From Anaerolineae bacterium (GTDB lineage Bacteria > Chloroflexota > Anaerolineae > JAAYZQ01), in assembly GCA_016926595.1 (NCBI GenBank), contig JAFGOG010000304.1:1-25876 (forward strand): DNA of 25,876 nt. Reading direction: 5' to 3'. The stretch's first letter is position 1, and every line of letters starts with the position of its first letter. The notes under the pieces are model-generated. The model did no database searches, was not told where the DNA came from, and saw nothing but the letters and a program-made list of their open reading frames with translations. Both the position numbers and the translations under genes were made by a program. Below, piece after piece: positions 8,231 through 14,903 of the stretch.

Positions 8231-9004
8231 GTGTATCCGACGCTCTTGACGGTCGGCCGTCTCAGCGTGCCGACCTACACGCTCCTCCTCGACCTGGGCC
8301 TGATCCTCGCCCTCGTGCTGGCCCGCGCCGAGGGCCGCCGCCTGTTCGGCAGTGCCGCAGCGGCGCTCGACGCGGGCCTGTGGGCCGTGGTCGCCGGTAT
8401 CGTGGGGGGGCGTGTCGCCTTTGCTGCTGTGAACTGGCCCGCCTTTGCGGGCGAGCCGGCGCGCCTGCTGCGTGTCTGGGAGGGGGGCCTGTCATTCCAC
8501 GGCGCGTTCGTGGCGGGCACGCTGGCCGTCGTCGCCCTGGCCTGGCTGCAGGGCTACAGGCTCGTCGATCTGTGGCGCCTGGTGGATGCCCTGGCCCCGG
8601 GCCTGGCCGTGGGCATCGCCTTTGGCTGGGCTGCGTGCCTGGCCGCCGGCTGTGCCTGTGGCGCGCCGGGGGAGGGCTGGGGGTATGCCATCCTGCCCGA
8701 TCTGTACGGTGTCGATGCCTCGCGCTTTGCTACCCAGGCGGCTGGCCTCGTCTATGCCCTGGTGCTCTTGGGGGGCGTCGTGCGGCTGCGCCGCGCATTT
8801 TCTCGGCCCGGTACGCTCTTTTGGCTCTACCTCTTGTTTTATTTTGCTGGCAGCTTTTTTCTCGGCTTTACCCGGGGCGACGAATCGATCTACCTTGGCC
8901 CCTGGCGCTTGGGCCAGGCTGTCGACCTGCTGCTGGTCTTGATCAGCGCGGTGGTTTTGCTTCTCTCCTGGTGGCGCCGTCGCTCAGGACTTGCTGGCGG
9001 GTGA
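8231..9004 (+). CDS. Prolipoprotein diacylglyceryl transferase-like membrane protein (Lgt family)
   Basis: Predicted 257-residue protein with about seven membrane segments. Lgt moves diacylglyceryl from phosphatidylglycerol to the lipobox cysteine of pre-lipoproteins. Family marks seen: VGGR (58-61), WEGGLSFHGA with His90, and a late FTRGDE with Arg215. The Lgt signature GRxGNFxNGE, however, reads GWAACLAAGC at 132-141, so the position of the essential Arg143 of E. coli Lgt is Trp133 and the Asn and Glu positions are Cys. Gram-positive-type Lgt proteins can have Cys here but keep the Arg. It is therefore either a diverged lipoprotein modifier or a paralogue with another job. The GTG start at 8231 follows AGGAG (8214-8218), which overlaps the end of the upstream gene. 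Its stop is 5 nt from the stop of the convergent gene. Confidence 0.75.
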   Translation: MYPTLLTVGRLSVPTYTLLLDLGLILALVLARAEGRRLFGSAAAALDAGLWAVVAGIVGGRVAFAAVNWPAFAGEPARLLRVWEGGLSFHGAFVAGTLAVVALAWLQGYRLVDLWRLVDALAPGLAVGIAFGWAACLAAGCACGAPGEGWGYAILPDLYGVDASRFATQAAGLVYALVLLGGVVRLRRAFSRPGTLFWLYLLFYFAGSFFLGFTRGDESIYLGPWRLGQAVDLLLVLISAVVLLLSWWRRRSGLAGG

Positions 9005-9009
9005 GACGG

Positions 9010-11094
9010 CTAGAACTCGACGCTGTAGGTCACGAACCGCAGCCGCTCCTTCTCGTCGTGAAATTCCTCAACGATCCCTGAGGGAAAGGCGGCCTGGAGA
9101 TATGGCAGCTCGCCGGCGCGGTGGGGCAGCAGGATAAATAGCGCGTTCTGGCTCTCATCCACCCCCGTGGGGGGACCATCGAGTGGCTCGACGATGTCGT
9201 GCCCCGAGAACTGGGGCGCCAGGAAGGTCATCGTGCCAAAGCTCCAGTAGATGTCTGGAGCGCCCAGTAGATACACCTGGTAGTCGCCGTCGACGTGGCG
9301 TAGATAGTGGCCGATCCTGGTCGCCGTCTCACCGTTCCAGCTCCCATAGCGCCGTTCTGGCGTGAACTCGACAAAGTAGAAGCGCACGCTCGCCGCCACC
9401 AGCGCCACCGTCACCAGGGCGAGAATTGTGTCTGCCCCCCGCCTGTCAAAGACCAGGACCCGCCGTGCCAGCCGCACCGTCTGCTCCAGCCCCACCGCCA
9501 CCAACACCGCCACGGCCGGGATGGCGATTACCAGCCGCTGGCTCGACGGTGGGCTCTCTGTCAGCATCCCACCTGTGATGACCACCGACCAGAACCAGGT
9601 GAGCAGCAAAAAGTAGCGCCGCTGCCGCCAGTGCGCTGCTGCCCAGGCCATGCCCAGCAGCGCCAGAATGCCAGGTAGAAAGCCGAGCAGCGGCCGCTCC
9701 GCTCCATACCACACGGTCCTGTCGGCGAACACGTGAAAGGCGCCCGCGGCGCGCAGGAACTGCTCCGCCAGGATCGCCGCCGTTGTCCTGCCCGTCAGCC
9801 CTGGCTCGCGTTCCAGCCAGCCTGATTGTAGAATGCCCACCTGGTTGATGCGCGCGTTCCAGTCGTCGGGGTGCGAGGCGGCAAAGCTGAGCATCGGCCC
9901 GGCGGCAATCACGAAAGCGAGGAAGAGGAGGGCCAGCCCGGCACCGATGCGCCGCCCGGTCGGTGCGTGGGCGGCGCCGAATACTCCTTGCAGCCATACG
10001 AACCCCGCGTACGCCCCCACCAGCAGCGGCAGCAGCCGCGCCCCGGTGTAAAAATAGACGCTTAGCCCCATGACCAGCCCGCCGGCGAGGAACCATTTCT
10101 CGGCGTCCCTGTCGCGCGCTGCCGCCAGCCCGCGCGCCACGGCCCACATTACCACCAGTACAAAAAGTGGGTCCCACACATTGTTCGCCCCCAGCCGGCT
10201 GTAGTGGACGTGATAGTCATAGCCGGCCAGGAAGGCGGCGGCGATGAGCGCCGTCCGCCGGCCCCCGAGGTGCAGGGGCTCGCTCCAGAGGTCGCGCACA
10301 AAGAGGTAGAGCAGCGGCACCGTGGCCGCGCCTACCAGTGCCGCCGGCAGCCGCAGCCCCACCACGTTGCTTCCCATCAGCCACATCGCCCAACTCAGCG
10401 GCCAGTAAAAGGCCGTGGGCATTGACATGTAGCCCATGTGGAAGGGATTGCGCAGCTCGCCCTGCAGCACCTGCCGTGCCAGCAGCCCGTGCCACGCCTC
10501 GTCGCCGCCGACGGTAAAGGGGATGCGGTCGAGGGCTGCCAGGCGCAGCCCCAGTGCCAGCAGTGTCAGGCCGGCAATCCCCGCTGCTTCGAGCCACCCG
10601 GCGCGTGACACCTGCGCCAGGCGCCTGCGAATTGGCACGCCCATTCCCCCCTCCGCCTCCGGTACGGTCTCGTCCGCCGGGCCGTCGGCTGCTTGCGACG
10701 CGCGCGGCGGCCACGCTGCGGCGGCGCCAACGGCTGTCATTCCAAGCAGCCAGGGCAGGATGGCATCGCCCATCGTCGCGTCGAGTCCGCGCCCGGCTGA
10801 CAGGAGCGTCGCCACCAGGCAGAGAAAGAGGCCAAGGGCCAACAGGATCGCCTGCGCCGCACGGGCACGCAGCCACGCCACCCAGGGCATTGACGCCCGC
10901 CGGGCCGGCGCCGTGCGCGCGGTGCCGCCGGCCACGCGCCACGCGAGGAGAAAGCAGGCGGCTGCGGTGGTGAAAAAGATCAGGCCGTCCCACAAATAGT
11001 CGCGCCGGTGGAGAAAATAGTGCTGGCCCAGTGCGGCCAGCCCGAGGGCGGCGACCAACAGCAGCCAGGCACCGACGCGGCGGCTCCGTCTCAC
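9010..11094 (-). CDS. GT39/PMT-type integral membrane glycosyltransferase (second)
   Basis: Predicted 694-residue polytopic membrane protein. Two or more N-terminal TM helices and an Arg/Ala/Glu-rich linker (about 130-160) precede the GT-C core, which has the first-loop motif GGDEAWHG (Asp198-Glu199), a following PFHMGY segment and a long series of hydrophobic helices. The C-terminus is a short soluble domain. The family transfers sugars from polyprenyl-phosphate carriers outside the cytosol; acceptor unknown. GTG 11094 is chosen because it overlaps the upstream methyltransferase stop as GTGA and has GGAG at 11102-11105, 7 nt away. A longer open frame to 11391 lies antiparallel-free within the methyltransferase gene and is not credible. 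It is the last gene of a four-gene minus-strand unit. Confidence 0.85.
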   Translation of the reverse strand: MRRSRRVGAWLLLVAALGLAALGQHYFLHRRDYLWDGLIFFTTAAACFLLAWRVAGGTARTAPARRASMPWVAWLRARAAQAILLALGLFLCLVATLLSAGRGLDATMGDAILPWLLGMTAVGAAAAWPPRASQAADGPADETVPEAEGGMGVPIRRRLAQVSRAGWLEAAGIAGLTLLALGLRLAALDRIPFTVGGDEAWHGLLARQVLQGELRNPFHMGYMSMPTAFYWPLSWAMWLMGSNVVGLRLPAALVGAATVPLLYLFVRDLWSEPLHLGGRRTALIAAAFLAGYDYHVHYSRLGANNVWDPLFVLVVMWAVARGLAAARDRDAEKWFLAGGLVMGLSVYFYTGARLLPLLVGAYAGFVWLQGVFGAAHAPTGRRIGAGLALLFLAFVIAAGPMLSFAASHPDDWNARINQVGILQSGWLEREPGLTGRTTAAILAEQFLRAAGAFHVFADRTVWYGAERPLLGFLPGILALLGMAWAAAHWRQRRYFLLLTWFWSVVITGGMLTESPPSSQRLVIAIPAVAVLVAVGLEQTVRLARRVLVFDRRGADTILALVTVALVAASVRFYFVEFTPERRYGSWNGETATRIGHYLRHVDGDYQVYLLGAPDIYWSFGTMTFLAPQFSGHDIVEPLDGPPTGVDESQNALFILLPHRAGELPYLQAAFPSGIVEEFHDEKERLRFVTYSVEF

Positions 11095-11927
11095 GGCACG
11101 TCTCCGTCTGCCGGTGGGGGTATCGAGATCCAGGGCGGCTTGTGGGTGACGAAAAAGAGGTACGCTCCTGTCTCGGGCAGCGGCTCCTCGTACAGCGGCC
11201 GCAGCCAGCGCTCTGTCAGCGCCAGGTTCCAGCGCGCCGGGGCGAGGATCCACCGTCCAAAGAGCTTTTTCGCCACCAGGCTGGGCCCGCCGAGGTAATG
11301 GCCCAGGTCGAGGGCATGGTGCGCCCGGCGCGAAAAGTAGGTAAAGCTGTGGTCTATCTCGAGCCCCGCCTCGGCCAGCCGCAGCCGCCACACCTCCCGC
11401 CCGTCGCAGTGGTGGTGGCGCGAAATCCGGTTAAAGTAGTGCTCGTAGCGCGCGGCCAGACCGGGCAGGCCAAGGCGCCGAAAGAGGCCCGGGAAGAAGA
11501 GCAAGTGCGCAAAATCGTCGCCGGGCACACAAAAGAGAAATTTGCCGCCGGGGCGCAGTACGCGGCTCACCTCGTCCAGCACAGGCTGCACCTCGGGGAT
11601 GTGCTCCAGCACCGAGTTGCTGACCACCGTCGCGAACGTGCCGCCGGCGAAGGGCAGCCTGTCGCCCAGCGCCTGGGTCACTCCCCGGTATGCGCCTCGC
11701 GCCCGGGCCTCGCTCAGCATCCGGGCGTCGGGGTCGACGCCCGCGGCCAGCACGCCACTCTGTGGAGTGAGGGCCACGGCGGCAAAGTGCCCATCGCCGC
11801 AGCCCACGTCGAGCACCGGCTGCTCCAGCGGCAGCCAATCCTGGTAAAAGCGCGCTTCCTGGGCGCGGAGCAGCGCCCTGAAGGCAGGGAGCTCGCGCAG
11901 ATGTTTCCAGAGTAGATCGCCGGTCAT
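11091..11927 (-). CDS. Class I SAM-dependent methyltransferase
   Basis: Predicted 278-residue soluble enzyme of the Methyltransf_11 type. Motif I is VLDVGCGDG (38-46), the acidic motif II region is AGVDPDARM (about 62-70), and the family hallmark SNSVLEHIPE (103-112) and LRPGGKFLF follow. The C-terminal third lacks a recognised domain and may bind the acceptor. Its position between a GT4 enzyme and a GT39 enzyme suggests it methylates a sugar or lipid intermediate of the same pathway (inference). ATG 11927 is the first methionine that leads into the fold; a longer frame to 11999 would extend into a low-complexity, hairpin-bearing gap. No clear Shine-Dalgarno site precedes the start. Confidence 0.85.
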   Translation of the reverse strand: MTGDLLWKHLRELPAFRALLRAQEARFYQDWLPLEQPVLDVGCGDGHFAAVALTPQSGVLAAGVDPDARMLSEARARGAYRGVTQALGDRLPFAGGTFATVVSNSVLEHIPEVQPVLDEVSRVLRPGGKFLFCVPGDDFAHLLFFPGLFRRLGLPGLAARYEHYFNRISRHHHCDGREVWRLRLAEAGLEIDHSFTYFSRRAHHALDLGHYLGGPSLVAKKLFGRWILAPARWNLALTERWLRPLYEEPLPETGAYLFFVTHKPPWISIPPPADGDVP

Positions 11928-12063
11928 GATCGGGCAGGGGGGAGGGCCGAGGCCGTATCGCGAATTGGATGTAAATTCGCCGGTCCTACGAAATTGCACA
12001 ACTTTCGGCCTAGCGCCCGGGCCGAGCGGGTGCTCGGCGATCCCAGGGGGGAGGGCTGGGCGC
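11928..12063. other. 136-nt intra-operon gap with two perfect hairpins
   Basis: Neighbouring genes in this unit overlap by 4 nt, but here they are separated by 136 nt with no plausible gene. The gap holds GCGAATT/AATTCGC (11960-11966 and 11974-11980, 7-nt loop) and GCCGAGC/GCTCGGC (12021-12027 and 12032-12038, 4-nt loop). The second lies about 25 nt past the GT4 stop in the direction of transcription but has no T-run. It could be a partial terminator, a processing site or a small palindromic repeat insertion. Confidence 0.5.
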
Positions 12064-13284
12064 TCACGCGTTGGGCTCCCGGGCTTGGGCCTGCTGCCCT
12101 TCCCACATCCTGTCGTTCACCAGGGTATCAAAGAGCGCTTCGTACCCCGTCACGGTCCGGTCGAGGCTGAATGTCTCCTCGATGGCCCGCCGCGGCCGGC
12201 TGTAGCCGGCGGGGTCGCGAAGGACGCGCCGGATCGCCTCGGCCAGTGCCCCGGCATCGCCGATGGGGGTCACCTCGCCCATGCCGGTCATGCGCGGGGG
12301 CTGGCGCACGCCGGGGAGGTCGCTCGCGATGGACGGCGTGCCACACAGCATCGCTTCCACCTGCACCAGGCCGAATGACTCGGTGCTGTTCAGGCTGGGC
12401 ACGACCAACACGTCGCACGCGGCAAAAAAAGGCGGCATCGCTTCCTGATTCAGAATGCCCAGGAATTCCCAACGCGGCTCGCCCTGATCCTCGCCCAGGG
12501 CTTTGATCATGGGCATCAGCCGCTCGTAATACGCTTCTTCGCCCATGACGTCCTGGTACTGGCCGGCAAAGAGGACCTTGAGGCGGGGAAATTCTTGCAG
12601 CAGATGCGGCACCGCCTCGATCAGCACCTCGACTCCTTTTTCTGTCGCCAGCCGCGCCGCCATGCCGATCACTGGCCGGCGCAGCGACCCGGCGCCCAGG
12701 CCATGCCGGGCGCGGAATGCTTCCACCGCCTCCGGATCGGGCACCGGCATGATCACGGGCGGTGGGATGACGTGCACCTTGTGGAGGAAGCGCGACAAAA
12801 AGGGGGAGTGCCGGGCAAAATCCTCGGTGTAGGCTACCGCACCCTGGGCCAGGTGGCCGGCCAGGTAGTTGCTGAGGAACACGACCCGGTCGACGATGCG
12901 GTTGAACCATCCCCTGGGCAACTGCAGGTCACAGTGGTAGGTGAGCACTGCCGGCCGGCGCGCCAGGTGGGCCAACAGCGCCAGCAGGCTGGCCTCAAAC
13001 TGGGGCAGGTGGATGCTCACCACGTCGTGCTGGCGGATCAGGCGCCACGCCCGCCACGGGAAGGTGGGCATGATCACGCCCTTGCTGATACGAAAGAGCA
13101 CCGGCACGCGCACCACGCGCACGCCTTCGATCGTCTCTTGCTGTGGCAGCGAGCGGTCGTAGCGCGACGTGAGCACTGTTACCTGGTGCCCGCGGTGGGC
13201 GAGCGCTGCCGCCAGCCGCTGGGCATAAATCGTCAACCCGCTGACGTGCGGGCGGTAGTAGGTCAGGACGATCAGCACTTTCAC
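12064..13284 (-). CDS. Family 4 glycosyltransferase (GT-B fold)
   Basis: Predicted 406-residue cytosolic or membrane-associated retaining glycosyltransferase using an NDP-sugar donor. The N-terminal domain has the expected glycine-containing loop and HRGHQVTVLT strand-helix. The C-terminal domain has GMAARLATEKGVEVLIEA, FAGQY and the ESFGLVQVEAMLCGTP segment, which contains the E-x7-E motif of the family. Donor and acceptor are unknown; mannose is plausible because the window encodes a GDP-mannose-type pyrophosphorylase. The GTG start at 13284 overlaps the upstream stop as GTGA, implying translational coupling to the flippase-like gene. Confidence 0.9.
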   Translation of the reverse strand: MKVLIVLTYYRPHVSGLTIYAQRLAAALAHRGHQVTVLTSRYDRSLPQQETIEGVRVVRVPVLFRISKGVIMPTFPWRAWRLIRQHDVVSIHLPQFEASLLALLAHLARRPAVLTYHCDLQLPRGWFNRIVDRVVFLSNYLAGHLAQGAVAYTEDFARHSPFLSRFLHKVHVIPPPVIMPVPDPEAVEAFRARHGLGAGSLRRPVIGMAARLATEKGVEVLIEAVPHLLQEFPRLKVLFAGQYQDVMGEEAYYERLMPMIKALGEDQGEPRWEFLGILNQEAMPPFFAACDVLVVPSLNSTESFGLVQVEAMLCGTPSIASDLPGVRQPPRMTGMGEVTPIGDAGALAEAIRRVLRDPAGYSRPRRAIEETFSLDRTVTGYEALFDTLVNDRMWEGQQAQAREPNA

Positions 13285-14369
13285 GATGGGGTATGAGCCT
13301 CCGACGAGATTCGCTGCTGTAGCTGGCTGTAGGTTACGTTTTGCTGGGCCAGCCCGGCCAGCCCGAGCACGGTGAGCGACGCATAGGTCACTGCGTGTGC
13401 GACCAGCGCATAGCTCAGCGCCGGGCCAGGGGCCATGCCAAAGAGGACGAGGGTCTCGCGCGCCAGGAATTCAAAGACGCCGATAAAGCCGGGGGACGAA
13501 GGGATGGTCATGCCCAGCGCCGTAACGCACGTCACGGCTACTGCCGCGACGAACGGCTGACCGGGATCGAAGGCGAGCAGCACCAGCCAGTAGAAACCGG
13601 CGATGACGAGCCAGATGACTGCCGACTCAATCAGCAGCAGCGGGCCGAGGCGCAGCGTGGCGATGCCGCTCAAGCCATCGATCAACGAGCCGGCAAATTC
13701 GCTCAGCCCGGCGCGGTCGACCCAGGGCAGGCGCGCCATCAGGCGGCCGAGGAACCGCAGGTGGGTGCGCTCGGCCATCCGCTCACCAAAGCGGCCCACG
13801 GCCTGGCGGTCGGGCCAGTGCAGCCCGCACAGAATGGTGTCGAGGAGCCGCAGCGTCCACTCTTTGCGGCGCACAAGCACGACAAAGAGTGCCACTGCCA
13901 CCAACGCCACTACCCCTACGGTCATGCCCGAGTTGATCATCCACTCGGGCAGCGGCGCGAAGGGCAGGATGATGAAAAAGCCCGCCACCGCCGCCAGCGC
14001 GTCGAGCACGCGCTCGGCAACCACGGTCGAGAAGGCGGCGGTGCGGCTTATTTCTTCCGTGTCGCCGAGCAGGTAGGCGCGGGCCACGTCGCCCAGCCGG
14101 GCCGGAAAGATGTTGCTGAGCATATAGCCGATGCAGATCACTGACAGGAGATTCGACAGGCGCAGGCCACGCTGCGGGTAGAAGAGGAGGCGCCAGCGCA
14201 CGGCGCGCAAGACAAGAAAGAGGACGAGTGGGACGAGCGACGCGGCCAGCAGCCAGTAGTTGACGCCGGCAAGCGCCGCCCACACCTCTTTCAGATCGAC
14301 CTGGCGAAAGGCAAAGGCAAGCGCGATGATGCTGATGATGATGCCAATCCAAAAGCGAGCTTTTTTCAA
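13281..14369 (-). CDS. Flippase-like integral membrane protein (UPF0104 / LPG synthase TM-region family)
   Basis: Predicted 362-residue protein with about eight membrane helices. Family marks are GYMLSNIFPARLGDVARAYLLG in the first half (Asn-x-Phe-Pro-Ala-Arg-x-Gly-Asp-x-x-Arg) and IPSSPGFIGVFEF in the second (Pro-x-x-Pro-Gly-x-x-Gly-x-x-Glu). Relatives include the membrane half of MprF and archaeal glycosylation-associated proteins; a lipid-linked-sugar flippase role is inferred from the adjoining glycosyltransferases. TTG 14369 is chosen because GGAGGGAG lies 6 nt upstream and the -10 box of the promoter covers 14393-14398, so the longer frame to 14393 cannot be translated from this transcript. 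First gene of the four-gene unit. Confidence 0.85.
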   Translation of the reverse strand: MKKARFWIGIIISIIALAFAFRQVDLKEVWAALAGVNYWLLAASLVPLVLFLVLRAVRWRLLFYPQRGLRLSNLLSVICIGYMLSNIFPARLGDVARAYLLGDTEEISRTAAFSTVVAERVLDALAAVAGFFIILPFAPLPEWMINSGMTVGVVALVAVALFVVLVRRKEWTLRLLDTILCGLHWPDRQAVGRFGERMAERTHLRFLGRLMARLPWVDRAGLSEFAGSLIDGLSGIATLRLGPLLLIESAVIWLVIAGFYWLVLLAFDPGQPFVAAVAVTCVTALGMTIPSSPGFIGVFEFLARETLVLFGMAPGPALSYALVAHAVTYASLTVLGLAGLAQQNVTYSQLQQRISSEAHTPS

Positions 14370-14392
14370 CGACCACTCCCTCCGAGCGGACA

Positions 14393-14421
14393 ATTATAGC
14401 ACTCTTTGCGGCCTGTGGCGA
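14393..14421 (-). promoter_or_regulatory. Promoter of the flippase/GT4/methyltransferase/GT39 unit
   Basis: Read on the minus strand: TCGCCA (14421-14416, 4/6), 17-nt spacer, perfect TATAAT (14398-14393). Transcription would start near 14386, 17 nt before the TTG start, a very short leader. Confidence 0.6.
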
Positions 14422-14513
14422 ATTCTTCCCCTCTCGGCGCAAGCCCGCCTCGCCCCCTGTCATGGCGAGGGCTGTCGTTGGGGCCAAGTAATCTCCCACC
14501 GCTTTGCTGGTTT

Positions 14514-14542
14514 TTGACACTGCTCCCCAAACCCGCTATAAT
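14514..14542 (+). promoter_or_regulatory. Consensus promoter of tRNA-Lys
   Basis: TTGACA (14514-14519), 17-nt spacer, TATAAT (14537-14542): 12 of 12 consensus matches. The predicted start near 14549 is about 6 nt before the mature tRNA 5' end. It is divergent from the flippase-unit promoter. Confidence 0.9.
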
Positions 14543-14554
14543 ATTGTCCACTGT

Positions 14555-14627
<73 letters not shown>

Positions 14628-14634
14628 CCTGGAT

Positions 14635-14796
14635 GTGCTCGTTCGATCTGTTTGGGCGAGCGAAGGATATGTCATCACCAGCCGTGACCGGGCAGTGGCA
14701 CGGGTCATCCCGCCAGACAGGAACTGGCAGAGCGTGGACGACGTCACGGTCACCGATGTGCGGACGAAGACTCGCGAGGTCCTCGAAGCGGTTCAT
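14635..14796 (+). pseudogene. Permuted Phd/YefM antitoxin-like remnant
   Basis: Starting 7 nt after the tRNA, one open frame (GTG 14635, continuing to 14907) encodes two stretches resembling halves of a Phd/YefM antitoxin but in reversed order. First comes GYVITSRDRAVARVIPP, like the usual second half with its ITxRGKPVARLVP pattern. Then comes VTVTDVRTKTREVLEAV, like the usual N-terminal DNA-binding start. The rest of the frame is proline-rich and unconvincing. It could be the joint between two tandem antitoxin copies after deletion. The match is by eye only. No toxin gene is seen beside it. Confidence 0.35.
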
Positions 14797-14903
14797 CTCT
14801 CCTCCTTCACTTCCATGGCCAAAGCGCCGGTCCCCTGGCTGCATCCTTGCCAGGCTCGGCATCCATCTCCCCCACGCCCGATCGTCATACATCCGGCCCT
14901 CCC

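Noticed and set aside
11095..11391. Longer N-terminus for the second GT39 gene
   Set aside because: It lies inside the methyltransferase gene in another frame. The GTG at 11094 has a ribosome binding site and a GTGA overlap.
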